A stretch of 64,000 nt of DNA from Lentzea albida (GTDB taxonomy: Bacteria; Actinomycetota; Actinomycetes; Mycobacteriales; Pseudonocardiaceae): contig NZ_FOFV01000018.1 of the NCBI RefSeq assembly GCF_900111005.1, positions 141,042 to 205,041 of the forward strand, written 5' to 3'. The notes beneath the pieces are model-generated. The model did no database searches and was not told the DNA's origin. It saw nothing but the letters and a program-made list of their open reading frames with translations. Position numbers and translations under genes: made by a program. Below, piece by piece: positions 25,596-34,272 of the stretch (position 1 is the stretch's first letter; the number at the start of each line of letters is the position of its first letter).

Positions 25596-26284
25596 GGCAA
25601 GTTGAGCACGAGTTCGGACGCCGGGACGCGGGTGCCCGTGTAGAAGGGGATCTCCTCTCGCACGTGCAGCCGCGCCTCGGTGCCGCGCAGGTGCCGCATG
25701 AGGTCGACGATGCGGTGCAGCTCGTCGGCCTCGAACGCGAGCAGCCACTCGTAGTCGCCGAGGGCGAACGACGCGACGGTGTTCGCGCGCACGTCCGGGT
25801 AGTCGCGGGCCTCCTTGCCGTGGTCCGCCAGCATCTTGCGGCGGTCCTCCTCCGGCAGCAGGTACCACTCGTAGGACCGCACGAACGGGTAGACGCAGAT
25901 GTACTTGCGCGCCTCCTCGCCCGCGAGGAACGCGGGGATGTGGCTGCGGTTGAACTCCGCGGGGCGGTGCAGGGCGACCTGCGACCAGACCGGCGTGGAG
26001 ACCTTGCCGAGCGGCGTGCGGCGGAAGCCCGTGTAGGCCTGCTGCACCTGCTCGATCTCCTCGGCGTGCCACCAGATCATGAAGTCCGCGTCGGCGCGCA
26101 GGCCGGCGACGTCGTACACGCCGCGGACGACGACGCCCTTGCCCTCCAACGCGTCCAGGTAGTTCTGGGTCTCGCTGGCGGCCGCCGAGCGGTCGTCCGG
26201 GAGCTTGCCGGGTTCGACCCGGAACACCGACCACATCGTGTAGCGGATGGTGTCGTTGAGCTCGTTGTAGTTCAAGCGCGCCAT
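25592..26284 (-). CDS. hemQ: Coproheme decarboxylase HemQ
   Basis: A 230-residue HemQ (ChdC), the last enzyme of the coproporphyrin-dependent heme pathway, which decarboxylates coproheme to protoheme with hydrogen peroxide. Family features include the N-terminal MARLNYNELNDTIRYTMWSVF, the FMIWWHAEE strand, the YPFVRSYEWYLLP loop bearing the reactive tyrosine, and the C-terminal HLRGTEARLHVREEIPFYTG. ATG at 26284 gives the canonical actinobacterial start; reading upstream of it is antisense shadow of hemY. It follows hemY after 23 bases in the order hemE-hemY-hemQ. Confidence 0.96.
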   Translation of the reverse strand: MARLNYNELNDTIRYTMWSVFRVEPGKLPDDRSAAASETQNYLDALEGKGVVVRGVYDVAGLRADADFMIWWHAEEIEQVQQAYTGFRRTPLGKVSTPVWSQVALHRPAEFNRSHIPAFLAGEEARKYICVYPFVRSYEWYLLPEEDRRKMLADHGKEARDYPDVRANTVASFALGDYEWLLAFEADELHRIVDLMRHLRGTEARLHVREEIPFYTGTRVPASELVLNLP

Positions 26285-26307
26285 ACGTCCATCTTGGCAC
26301 GCGCCCC

Positions 26308-27735
26308 TCAACGGCGAACGCGGCCCAGCAGGTGTGCTGCGACACGGGCGGCGGCCGCGTCGCCGGACGCGATGCAGGCCGGCACGCCCACGCCGTGCAG
26401 CGTGGCGCCCGCCACGGAGAGGCCCGGCACGTCCGCGATGCCGCGTTCGATCGTGTCCACCAGGTCGACGTGACCGACGCCGTACTGCGGCAGCCCGCCG
26501 CCCCAGCGCTGCACCACGGAGTCGATCGGCGCGGCCTTGATGCCCGTCAGCTCGTGCAGGTCGTTGCGCACGGCCTTGACCAGGTCGGCGTCGCTGCGCT
26601 GCAGCAGCGCCGTCTCGCCGTGCCGCCCGACCGAGCCGCGCAGGATCACGGGGTCGCCGTAGTGCGACCACTTGCGGCTGGAGAACGTGAACGCCTTGGC
26701 GGTGAACGGGGTGATGCGGTCGGAGTACCGCTCCCCCTCCGCGATCAGGATGCCGGAGCGCTGCGGCAGTTCCGTGCCCGGCGGCAGCGCCAGCGCGACG
26801 ACGGCCATCGAGGCGACCTCGACCTTGCCGTACGCGGCGGACACCTGGGGGGCGAGCTCGTGCAGCAGCTTGCGGGCGGACGGCGCCGGGACCGCGAGCA
26901 CGACGCCGTCGCACTCCAGGTACTCCGGGGTCGCCGCCGAGCCGATCTCCAGGCGCCAGCCGTGACCGAGCCACGACAGCACGCGGACCGGCAGACCCAG
27001 CCTGACCTCGGGACGGGCGACCTCGGCGAGCCGGTCGACGAGCGACGACACGCCGTTCGCGAGCGACGCGAACACCGGCGGGCGGGCGACGCGGGGCTGC
27101 GGCGGCGCGGGCATCATCATCGCGGCGGCCGCGAGCAGCGAGCCGACGCCCTTGTCCAGCAGCGTCGCGATCTGCGGCATCGTGGCGCGCAGGCCCAGCT
27201 CGTCCGCGCGGCCCGCGTAGACGCCGCCCAGCAGCGGGCCGACCAGGCGGTCGGCGACCTCGGAACCGAACCTGTCCTTCATCAGCGCGCCGACGGCCAC
27301 GTCGCCGCCCTGGAGCTCGACCGGCGGCAGCGTCGGTTCCATCTCCACGCGCAGCGCGCCCTCGGACGACAGCATGTGCCGCACCGTCTCGACGCTCGCC
27401 GGGACGCCCATGAACGTGTGCGCGGGCAGCTGGTGCGTGCGCCCGGCCGCGTGGACCGAGGCCTTCGCGCCCGTGGGGTGCACGACGTGGTCCTGCAGGC
27501 CGACCTCGTTGATCAGCTCCTGCGCCTCGGGCTTGCGGTGCAGGAACGCCTCGGCGCCCACGTCGAACCGCACCCCGGCGAGCTCGGTCGTGCGCAGCTT
27601 GCCGCCGAGGCGGTCGGCCTGCTCGACCACCGTGATCCTGGCGTCGGGGCCGAGCAGCATGCGCAACCGGTGTGCGGCGGCGAGGCCGGAGACTCCTCCC
27701 CCGACCACGGCGACGTGCGGCGCTCTGGCGTGCAT
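26308..27735 (-). CDS. hemY: Coproporphyrinogen III / protoporphyrinogen oxidase
   Basis: A 475-residue FAD-dependent oxidase (HemY/CgoX). The dinucleotide-binding motif VAVVGGGVSGLAAAHRL is at residues 8-24, followed by VVEQADRLGGKLRT; the C-terminal FAD contact VAGATLHGVGVPACIASG is present. In the Gram-positive pathway it oxidises coproporphyrinogen III to coproporphyrin III, consistent with hemQ directly downstream. The ATG at 27735 overlaps the hemE stop by one base (TAATG), so translation is coupled. Upstream open sequence is the shadow of hemE. Confidence 0.95.
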   Translation of the reverse strand: MHARAPHVAVVGGGVSGLAAAHRLRMLLGPDARITVVEQADRLGGKLRTTELAGVRFDVGAEAFLHRKPEAQELINEVGLQDHVVHPTGAKASVHAAGRTHQLPAHTFMGVPASVETVRHMLSSEGALRVEMEPTLPPVELQGGDVAVGALMKDRFGSEVADRLVGPLLGGVYAGRADELGLRATMPQIATLLDKGVGSLLAAAAMMMPAPPQPRVARPPVFASLANGVSSLVDRLAEVARPEVRLGLPVRVLSWLGHGWRLEIGSAATPEYLECDGVVLAVPAPSARKLLHELAPQVSAAYGKVEVASMAVVALALPPGTELPQRSGILIAEGERYSDRITPFTAKAFTFSSRKWSHYGDPVILRGSVGRHGETALLQRSDADLVKAVRNDLHELTGIKAAPIDSVVQRWGGGLPQYGVGHVDLVDTIERGIADVPGLSVAGATLHGVGVPACIASGDAAAARVAAHLLGRVRR

Positions 27736-28769
27736 TACAAGCTGTGGATCAGTTCGACGGTCCGGGTGATGATCTCCGGATCGGTGTCGGGCAGCACGCC
27801 GTGGCCGAGGTTGAAGATGTGGCCGGCGGCGGCCTTGCCCTCGGCGTGGATGCGGCGCACCTCGCGTTCGACGGCCTCGAAGCCCGCGAAGAACAGCGCC
27901 GGGTCGAGGTTGCCCTGCACGACCGGCTTCGGCAGCTCGGGGTGCGCCCGCTGCAGGCGCTCGACCGCCACGTCGAGCGGCAGGCGCCAGTCGACGCCGA
28001 CGACGTCCGCGCCGGCCTCGCGCATGGCGGGCAGCAGCTCGCCCGTGCCGACGCCGAAGTGGATGCGCGGAACGGTGCTGATCGTCTCCAGGACGCGCTT
28101 CGAGTGCGGCAGGACGAACTCGCGGTAGTCGCGTTCGGACAGCGCGCCCGCCCACGAGTCGAACAGCTGGACCGCCTGGACGCCCGCGTCGAGCTGCGCG
28201 TGCAGGAAGGCCGCCGTGACGTCGGCGATCTTCGCGAGCAGTGCGTGCCACAGCTCGGGGTTGCCGTGCATGAGCGCCTTGGTGCGCTCGTGGTTCTTGC
28301 TCGGCCCGCCCTCGACGAGGTACGAGGCGAGCGTGAACGGCGCGCCCGCGAACCCGATCAGGGCGACTTCCTGCGGCAGTTCCTTGAGGAGCAGCCCGAT
28401 CGCGTCCTGCACCGGCTGGACCTGTTCGGCGTGCAGCTCGGGCAGCGCCTTCACGTCGTCGAGCGTGCGGACCGGGTTCGCGACCACTGGACCGGTGCCC
28501 GCAACGATGTCGAGGTCGACGCCCGCGGCCTTGAGCGGCACGACGATGTCGGAGAAGAGGATCGCGCCGTCGACCCCGTGCCGCCGGATCGGCTGCATGG
28601 TGATCTCGCAGACCATCTCCGGGTCCATGCACGCGTCGAGCATCGCGGTGCCCTGGCGCAGGGCCCGGTACTCCGGCAGCGACCGTCCCGCCTGCCTCAT
28701 GAACCAGACAGGGGTGTGCGACGGGGTGCCGCCACTTGCGGCCACGAGGAGGGGGACTTGAGTGCTCAT
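27735..28769 (-). CDS. hemE: Uroporphyrinogen decarboxylase
   Basis: A 344-residue UroD that decarboxylates the four acetates of uroporphyrinogen III to give coproporphyrinogen III. Signature 1 is PVWFMRQAGRSLPEYRALR and signature 2 lies at IGFAGAPFTLASYLVEGG; the C-terminal VVQGNLDPALFFAG and ILPD-like GVLPDTDPE are also typical. It heads the hemE-hemY-hemQ operon, and faces away from the DUF3000 gene across 72 bases that must contain both promoters. Confidence 0.96.
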   Translation of the reverse strand: MSTQVPLLVAASGGTPSHTPVWFMRQAGRSLPEYRALRQGTAMLDACMDPEMVCEITMQPIRRHGVDGAILFSDIVVPLKAAGVDLDIVAGTGPVVANPVRTLDDVKALPELHAEQVQPVQDAIGLLLKELPQEVALIGFAGAPFTLASYLVEGGPSKNHERTKALMHGNPELWHALLAKIADVTAAFLHAQLDAGVQAVQLFDSWAGALSERDYREFVLPHSKRVLETISTVPRIHFGVGTGELLPAMREAGADVVGVDWRLPLDVAVERLQRAHPELPKPVVQGNLDPALFFAGFEAVEREVRRIHAEGKAAAGHIFNLGHGVLPDTDPEIITRTVELIHSL

Positions 28770-28841
28770 ATCTCTTTCATGGTCCCACGTCCCGGCGTGC
28801 CGCCGTCACTCGGCCGGATTGCGAGGCATACAGTCAGTTGC

Positions 28842-29384
28842 GTGACCGAGCCGGAAATCTTCCGCCGGGCGGTGGGGACGCTCAAGTCGGTTCGCCACAG
28901 GCCCGAGATCGAACTCACCGAAGTTCGCCCACCGCAGCGGCTCGCTCCGTGGGCGTACGCGCTGACGGCTGAGGTCACCGGCCCGTCGGACGAACTGTCG
29001 ACAGGAAGGCTCGTGCTGCTGCACGACCCGGACGGCGACGAGGCGTGGGGCGGTGTCCTCCGCGTCGTGGCGTACGTGCGGGTCGAACTGGACCACGAAC
29101 TGGCGTCGGACCCGCTGCTGCCCGAGGTCGGGTGGTCGTGGCTGACCGAGGCGCTGGAGCAGTCCGGGGCCGGGTTCACCGCGCTGGGCGGCACCGTGAC
29201 GCAGACGTCGTCGGCCCGGTTCGGCGATATAGCCGGTCCGGCTCGCACCGACGACCTCGAGCTGCGCGCGTCGTGGACCGCGCTCGACGGGGAACTCGCC
29301 GAGCACGGCACCGCTTTCTACGAGCTGATGGCGACGGCCGTGGGGCTGCCGCCGGTCGGCGTCACCCTCTTCGGTCAGCGCTAG
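28842..29384 (+). CDS. DUF3000 family protein
   Basis: A 180-residue protein matching the actinobacterial DUF3000 family (start VTEPEIFRRAVGTLKSVRHR, then EIELTEVRPPQRLAPWAYAL). No enzyme motif, signal or membrane helix. The GTG at 28842 gives the usual N-terminus. Its place next to hemE is conserved in actinomycetes, from memory, but its role is unknown. The end overlaps the convergent dipeptidase stop by four bases. Confidence 0.85.
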   Translation: MTEPEIFRRAVGTLKSVRHRPEIELTEVRPPQRLAPWAYALTAEVTGPSDELSTGRLVLLHDPDGDEAWGGVLRVVAYVRVELDHELASDPLLPEVGWSWLTEALEQSGAGFTALGGTVTQTSSARFGDIAGPARTDDLELRASWTALDGELAEHGTAFYELMATAVGLPPVGVTLFGQR

Positions 29385-30523
29385 TCGGCGTCCTTCAGCA
29401 CCCGGAGCACGTTCGCCCCGGCGAGCTTGGCGAGGTCGTCCTCCGACCACCCCTTGTCGAGCAGCGCGCCGAAGAGGTTCGGATAGGCCGACACGTCCTC
29501 CAGGCCCCGCGGGAGCGCCTGGACGCCGTCGTAGTCGCCACCGATGCCGAGGTGGTCGATGCCGACGACCTCGCGCGCGTGCTCGAGGTGCAGGACGACG
29601 TCGTCGAGCGTCGCGAGCGGCTTCGGGTGGTCCACCACCCACTTCTCGGTGAACGCCTTCCGCTCGTCCATGTCGGCGTGGCTCGCGCCGGCGGCCGTCA
29701 TGGCCTCACGAAGGGCTGCGTCCCATTCAGCGACACCAGATGAGACGAAGTCCGGAACGAATGTGATCATGGCCACACCGCCGTTCGTCCTCAGCTTGAT
29801 CAACACGTCGTCCGGAATGTTGCGCGGGTGGTCCGCAACCTTGCGGCACGACGAATGGCTGAAGATCACCGGCTTGACGCTGGTGTCGAGCGCGGCGTGC
29901 ATCGTGCTGGGCGCGACATGGCTCAGGTCGACGAGCATGCCGATCCGGTTCATCTCGCGCACGACGTCGCGGCCGAACTCCGTCAGACCGCCGTGTTCCG
30001 GCTGGTCAGTGGCGCTGTCGGCCCACGGGGTGTTGTCGTTGTGGGTCAGCGTCATGTAGCGGACGCCCAGACGGCGCAACGCGCGCAGGACACCGAGTGA
30101 AGAGTTGATGGAATGTCCGCCCTCGGCGCCGAGCAGAGAGGCGACACGCCCGGACTCGAAGACTTTTTCGGCTTCGGCGGCGGTCGTGGCCACGCCGAGG
30201 TGATCGGAGTACCGCTCCGCCAGCTCGTAGACCAGTTCGACCTGCTCCAGCACGGCGGTGACGGCTCCGTCGCCCGCCAGCCTGCCGGGAATCCAGACGG
30301 ACCAGAACTGCATCCCGAGACCGCCCTCGCGCATTTTCACGAGGTCCGTGTGCAGGCTGGGGTGACGTTCGGTCAGATCGATCTTCGCGGCGGTCGTGTA
30401 GACGTCCTCGCCCGTTCCGTCACCGAACTCGCGAAGAGCCCACGGCAGGTCGTTGTGGCCGTCGACGAGGGGCACACGCTGCAGCAAAGCCCGCGCTCGC
30501 TCGAGACCGGAACCGCTCGGCAC
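29381..30523 (-). CDS. Membrane dipeptidase (peptidase M19)
   Basis: A 380-residue zinc dipeptidase of the renal dipeptidase family. Metal ligands appear as HNDLPWALREF (His-x-Asp) near the N-terminus, the bridging Glu within LLGAEGGHSINSSL, and His residues in VIFSHSSCRKVADHPRN and the IGGDYDG motif near the C-terminus. It hydrolyses dipeptides, including some with D-amino acids. There is no signal peptide. GTG at 30523, preceded by CTAGGAGTTGGTT, is chosen over TTG at 30529, which would be too close to the ribosome site. Confidence 0.92.
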   Translation of the reverse strand: MPSGSGLERARALLQRVPLVDGHNDLPWALREFGDGTGEDVYTTAAKIDLTERHPSLHTDLVKMREGGLGMQFWSVWIPGRLAGDGAVTAVLEQVELVYELAERYSDHLGVATTAAEAEKVFESGRVASLLGAEGGHSINSSLGVLRALRRLGVRYMTLTHNDNTPWADSATDQPEHGGLTEFGRDVVREMNRIGMLVDLSHVAPSTMHAALDTSVKPVIFSHSSCRKVADHPRNIPDDVLIKLRTNGGVAMITFVPDFVSSGVAEWDAALREAMTAAGASHADMDERKAFTEKWVVDHPKPLATLDDVVLHLEHAREVVGIDHLGIGGDYDGVQALPRGLEDVSAYPNLFGALLDKGWSEDDLAKLAGANVLRVLKDAD

Positions 30524-30567
30524 AACCAACTCCTAGATGTCGTTCTGAGAGGGGCTCGCGTTACACC

Positions 30568-30628
30568 CCCTATCCAGTTGTCATCCAATCGTGTGACACA
30601 TGAGGCCATCTGTCACAACTCAATAGGG
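30568..30628. promoter_or_regulatory. Long-spaced inverted repeat in dipeptidase/response regulator gap
   Basis: CCCTATCCAGTTGT (30568-30581) and ACAACTCAATAGGG (30615-30628) pair at 12 of 14 positions across 33 bases. The spacer includes GTGTGACAC, itself palindromic. The element sits in the 255-base gap between the divergent dipeptidase and response regulator genes, in the most AT-rich part, and may bind a regulator of either. Confidence 0.45.
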
Positions 30629-30778
30629 ATAGATACCCGATTGATCGTCCCGCAGACCCGCATGGGCGGCTACGCTGCCCCAGACGACACCACTTTCGGT
30701 CGATCAGTGGCGCGGCTGATTGGACGAAAGTCTCCGGTGCCGGTCGGGGGGCACGACCGACTCCAGGGAGGTAGTGAC

Positions 30779-31495
30779 GTGGCTGCCGTCGGCTTAGGTC
30801 AGGCCGTTCGTACCACGCCAGCCGGCTCGTTGCCGGCGAACATGGTCCCGCACCCGCGGGAAGAGCTTTTTTCAGTGCTGGTGGTCGACGACCACCCACT
30901 GCTGAGGGAGGCGATATCAGCTCGGCTCACCCAAATGGGAGCCGGGACAGTGCATGAGGCCGCATCGGTGGCAGAGGCTCGGGCGCGGGCACTTGCAACC
31001 GGTCCTTGCGACCTCGCGATCCTCGATCTGGGCCTGCCGGATGGCACCGGCATCGACCTGGTCACGGAACTCCGTGCCCAGGGCTGGCCCCGCATCGTGG
31101 TCCTCGCATCCTCCGACGACCCCTACGCGGTCAGGTCGGCCTTCCAGGCGGGCGCCCAGGCGTACCTCCTGAAGTCCGCCTCGCCGATGGTGGTCACCGA
31201 CGGGGTGCGCAGGGTCCTCGACGGCGGCGTTTACGCAGATCCGAGCGTGGCACCAGTACTCGCAGCGGGTACTCGGGTGCCGGGCACGGACAACACGCCG
31301 CGGGAACTCTCCGCGCGTGAGGTCGAGGTGCTCCAGCTGGTCGCCGATGGCCAGAGCAACAAGGAGATCGGCGAGGCTCTGAGCCTGTCCGCGTTGACGG
31401 TGAAGTCTCACCTGTCGCGGATCGGCCGGAAGCTGGGCACAGGAGATCGCGCTCAGATGGTCGCGCTGGCCATGCGTGCCGGCGTGATCCGTTAG
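30779..31495 (+). CDS. NarL/LuxR-type response regulator
   Basis: A 238-residue response regulator with a receiver domain (LVVDDHPLLREAI with the acidic pocket; phospho-acceptor Asp in DLAILDLGLPDG; Lys in YLLKSASP) and a C-terminal LuxR helix-turn-helix (LSAREVEVLQLVADGQSNKEIGEALSL). GTG at 30779 is supported by AGGGAGGT seven bases upstream; a start at 30842 (MVPHPREE) is possible. No histidine kinase is adjacent, so it is an orphan locally. Its pairing with the downstream RNase D gene is conserved in actinomycetes, from memory. Confidence 0.92.
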   Translation: MAAVGLGQAVRTTPAGSLPANMVPHPREELFSVLVVDDHPLLREAISARLTQMGAGTVHEAASVAEARARALATGPCDLAILDLGLPDGTGIDLVTELRAQGWPRIVVLASSDDPYAVRSAFQAGAQAYLLKSASPMVVTDGVRRVLDGGVYADPSVAPVLAAGTRVPGTDNTPRELSAREVEVLQLVADGQSNKEIGEALSLSALTVKSHLSRIGRKLGTGDRAQMVALAMRAGVIR

Positions 31496-31532
31496 ATACC
31501 GGTTTGAAGCACTGAACCGGCCGAGAACACCT

Positions 31533-32822
31533 GTGAGTGGTGCGATCGTCGTAGGGTCATCCGCTGTGGATGTACCCGCCGACGAGCCAACCGCACCAAC
31601 CGGACCAGAACCGGTACCGCTGACGGAACCTGCTGATGGGGTCCCGCCCGTGGTCGCCGATCCAGCTGCGCTCCGGCGAGCCGCTGACGCGCTCGCCGGG
31701 GCGAAGGGCCCGGTCGCGGTGGACACCGAGCGAGCCTCGGGCTATCGCTACTCACAGCGTGCCTATCTGGTGCAACTGCGCCGGGAAGGCGCCGGCACCT
31801 GGTTGGTCGACCCGATCGCCCTCGGCGGTCGGCTTGATCCCCTGGTGCAGGCGTTGGAGGGCACTGAGTGGGTGTTGCACGCGGCGTCTCAGGACCTGCC
31901 GTGCCTCGCCGAACTCGGTCTCCGACCCGGCGTGCTGTTCGACACCGAGCTGGCGGGCAGGCTGGCTGGGTTCGAACGCGTCGCCTTGGGCACGCTGGTG
32001 GAACGGCTACTCGGTTACAGGCTCGAGAAGGGGCACGGCGCGGCCGACTGGTCGCGCCGGCCCCTTCCTGCCGACTGGCTGACGTACGCCGCTCTCGACG
32101 TGGAGCTGCTCGTGCAGCTGCGCGACGTCCTCGAAGCCGAACTGGAGCGCCAGGGCAAGCTCGCCTGGGCGCTCGAGGAGTTCGAGGCCGTGCGGACGGC
32201 GCCGTTGCCGCGTCCCCGCACCGATCCCTGGCGCCGCACGTCCGGTATCCACCGCGTGCGCAACCAGAGGCAACTTGCCCTCGTGCGCGCGCTGTGGGAA
32301 GCCCGCGACACCGTGGCCCGTGAACGCGACATCGCTCCCGGCCGAGTCCTCCCGGACTCCGCGCTGATGGAGGCCGCCTCCCGCAACCCCGCCAACGAGG
32401 CGGAGCTGCTCGCCCTGCCCGTCTTCCGCGGCCGTTCCCAGCGCCGCATGGCCGGTGTCTGGATGAACGCCCTGCGCAAGGCGGGCGCGTTGACCAAGGC
32501 GGAGCTCCCCGAACCCGCGGGCCAGCACGACGGCCCGCCCCCGCCCAACCGCTGGGCGGACAAGGACCCGGACGCCGCGGCCCGCCTGGCGGCGACCCGC
32601 GCGGCGCTGGCGACCATCGCCGAGGCCAACACCCTCCCGGTGGAGAACCTGCTGCTGCCGGACCTGGTGCGCCGCACCTGCTGGCAACCGCCCGCCGACC
32701 TCTCCCCGGAGTCCGTTGCCTCCGTGCTGCGCGAAGGCGGGGCGCGGTCGTGGCAGATCGACCTCACGCTGGAAGCACTGACGAAGGCGCTGGCCGCGTC
32801 AGCTCCTCCTCCGGCCGGCTAG
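31533..32822 (+). CDS. Ribonuclease D-like 3'-5' exonuclease with HRDC domain
   Basis: A 429-residue RNase D-type protein. The DEDD exonuclease domain shows Asp64/Glu66 (VAVDTERASG), the ExoII motif AASQDLPCLAEL, and the ExoIII motif TYAALDVELLVQL; an HRDC domain follows at about residues 230-310 (LVRALWEARDTVARERDIAPGRVL region) with a second helical module at the C-terminus. It would trim stable RNA 3' ends. The GTG at 31533 lies 37 bases after the response regulator. The first 45 residues are Pro/Val-rich and poorly conserved-looking, so a later start is possible. A good terminator follows. Confidence 0.92.
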   Translation: MSGAIVVGSSAVDVPADEPTAPTGPEPVPLTEPADGVPPVVADPAALRRAADALAGAKGPVAVDTERASGYRYSQRAYLVQLRREGAGTWLVDPIALGGRLDPLVQALEGTEWVLHAASQDLPCLAELGLRPGVLFDTELAGRLAGFERVALGTLVERLLGYRLEKGHGAADWSRRPLPADWLTYAALDVELLVQLRDVLEAELERQGKLAWALEEFEAVRTAPLPRPRTDPWRRTSGIHRVRNQRQLALVRALWEARDTVARERDIAPGRVLPDSALMEAASRNPANEAELLALPVFRGRSQRRMAGVWMNALRKAGALTKAELPEPAGQHDGPPPPNRWADKDPDAAARLAATRAALATIAEANTLPVENLLLPDLVRRTCWQPPADLSPESVASVLREGGARSWQIDLTLEALTKALAASAPPPAG

Positions 32823-32828
32823 GCGCAC

Positions 32829-32855
32829 CCGGCTGATATCCGATATATCAGCCGG
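32829..32855 (+). terminator. Terminator after RNase D gene
   Basis: CCGGCTGATAT (32829-32839) and ATATCAGCCGG (32845-32855) form a perfect 11-base stem with a CCGAT loop, seven bases after the stop codon, followed by CTGTTTGG. This ends the response regulator/RNase D transcript. Confidence 0.75.
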
Positions 32856-32932
32856 CTGTTTGGTGGCACGAGCCATTCGCTGACGACTGCACCCGTCCTT
32901 GCGGGGCGGGTGCCGTCGTCGGGTGCTCGTGC

Positions 32933-33580
32933 TCATGCCCGGCAGCTGATCTCCATGCCGTCCTCGACCGGCAACGCGACGCTGACGTAGCCGTTCGCCG
33001 GGTCCCGCACGTAGGCGAGGTAGCCGGCCATCGACTCCTGGTCGATGTCGTCGGCCACCACGACCGCCCCGGCCGCGAGCCGTGGTTCGAGGTCGCGCAG
33101 CACGGGCAGGCACAGCTCCTTCCACCCGTCGAGCAGCACCAGCCCGATCGGCCCCTTCAGGTCGGCCAGCGTGCGGCGGGCGTCGCCGGGCAGGATCGTC
33201 GCGACGCCGCCCAGCCCCGCCTCGTCGAGGTTCTTCCTGGCCGCGGCGACCTTCGCCTCGGACATCTCGGTCCCGTACACGTGCCCCTTGCCGTTGTCCG
33301 CGACCGCCGCCGCGAGGTAGAGCGTCGAGATGCCGAAAGACGTGCCGAACTCGACCACGTTCTCCGGCCTGCTCGCCCGCACCAGCGCGTACAGCAGGTC
33401 GCCGCCCCGCGCCGAGATCGGCATGTAGATGCCGGCCAGCAGGTCGGCGCGTTCCTGCGCATCGGCCGACCGCACCGCGTCCCACTCCAGCGCCTCGAAC
33501 GTGTCGTCGTCTCCCCCGGCGCCGTCGAACAACCGGTCCAGCACCGACCGCACCCGCGGCTCCCTCAAAGTGTTCGTCAT
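32933..33580 (-). CDS. Class I SAM-dependent O-methyltransferase
   Basis: A 215-residue methyltransferase of the caffeoyl-CoA/catechol O-methyltransferase type. The SAM-binding motif is VVEFGTSFGISTLYLAAAV (about residues 75-93), the acidic loop is VYGTEMSEAKV, and VLLDGWKELCLPVL and VVVADDIDQ supply the expected metal-site region. It faces the TetR gene across 71 bases holding a perfect palindrome, so it is the probable regulated target. Substrate unknown; such pairs often deal with small phenolics. Confidence 0.88.
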   Translation of the reverse strand: MTNTLREPRVRSVLDRLFDGAGGDDDTFEALEWDAVRSADAQERADLLAGIYMPISARGGDLLYALVRASRPENVVEFGTSFGISTLYLAAAVADNGKGHVYGTEMSEAKVAAARKNLDEAGLGGVATILPGDARRTLADLKGPIGLVLLDGWKELCLPVLRDLEPRLAAGAVVVADDIDQESMAGYLAYVRDPANGYVSVALPVEDGMEISCRA

Positions 33581-33592
33581 GGCAGCTAGACT

Positions 33593-33610
33593 AGACGCAA
33601 CGTTGCGTCT
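33593..33610. promoter_or_regulatory. Perfect 18-base palindromic TetR operator
   Basis: AGACGCAACGTTGCGTCT reads the same on both strands. It lies 13 bases from the O-methyltransferase start and 42 bases from the TetR start. Length, perfect symmetry and position identify it as the likely site of the adjacent TetR protein. Confidence 0.8.
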
Positions 33611-33651
33611 TGCCTAGCTCGCACTAAGGTACGGCCCCAGGGAGGCGAACG

Positions 33652-34272
33652 ATGGAGAGCAGCACCACGCACAGCGACAACACCCGGCATCGCGGCAACA
33701 GGCACGGCCGCAGCGAAGAGGCGCGGCAGGCGGTCCTGGAGGCGGCCGACGACCTCCTCGCCGAACGGGGCTTCGCCGGCGTGACGATGGAGGGCATCGC
33801 CGCGCGGGCGGGCGTCGCGAAGCAGACGATCTACCGCTGGTGGCCGTCCAAGGTCGACGTCCTGCTGGAGGCGTTCACCGAGGACATGGCCGAACACCTC
33901 ACCCCGGAGGACCTCGGCGACCTCGGCGCCGACCTGCGCGTCCACCTGGCACGCCTGGCGGACTTCCTGACCGAGTCGGACCCCGGCGCGGTCTTCCGCG
34001 CACTGACCGGCCAGGCCCAGCACGACCCCCAGCTGGCGGCACGCCTGCGCGACGACCACCTCAGCCACCAGCGCACCCGCGACGCCCTCCCCCTGCGCCG
34101 CGCGATCGCCCGCGGCGACCTCCCCGCCGACCTCGACGTGGACACGGCCCTCGACCACCTCGTCGGCCCGATCCACTACCGCGTCCTGGTCACCGGCGCG
34201 CCGGTCCCCCGCGAGTTCACCGACGACCTCGTCGCCGCCTTCCTGGACCGCCACCGGGCGGGCCCGCGATGA
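33652..34272 (+). CDS. TetR-family transcriptional regulator
   Basis: A 206-residue regulator. After a basic/His tail of about 20 residues comes the TetR helix-turn-helix (FAGVTMEGIAARAGVAKQTIYRWWPSK region, residues 43-70) and a helical C-terminal domain typical of the AcrR-like TetR_C subfamily (LADFLTESDPGAVFRALTGQAQHDP). ATG at 33652 follows GGGAGGCGAACG. It diverges from the O-methyltransferase gene over a perfect palindrome, and its stop overlaps the ATG of the GNAT gene (ATGA), so it may control genes on both sides. Confidence 0.92.
   Translation: MESSTTHSDNTRHRGNRHGRSEEARQAVLEAADDLLAERGFAGVTMEGIAARAGVAKQTIYRWWPSKVDVLLEAFTEDMAEHLTPEDLGDLGADLRVHLARLADFLTESDPGAVFRALTGQAQHDPQLAARLRDDHLSHQRTRDALPLRRAIARGDLPADLDVDTALDHLVGPIHYRVLVTGAPVPREFTDDLVAAFLDRHRAGPR

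Noticed and set aside
27736..28632. hemY reading extended into hemE
   Set aside because: Upstream residues are an Arg-rich shadow; TAATG overlap fixes the hemY start at 27735.
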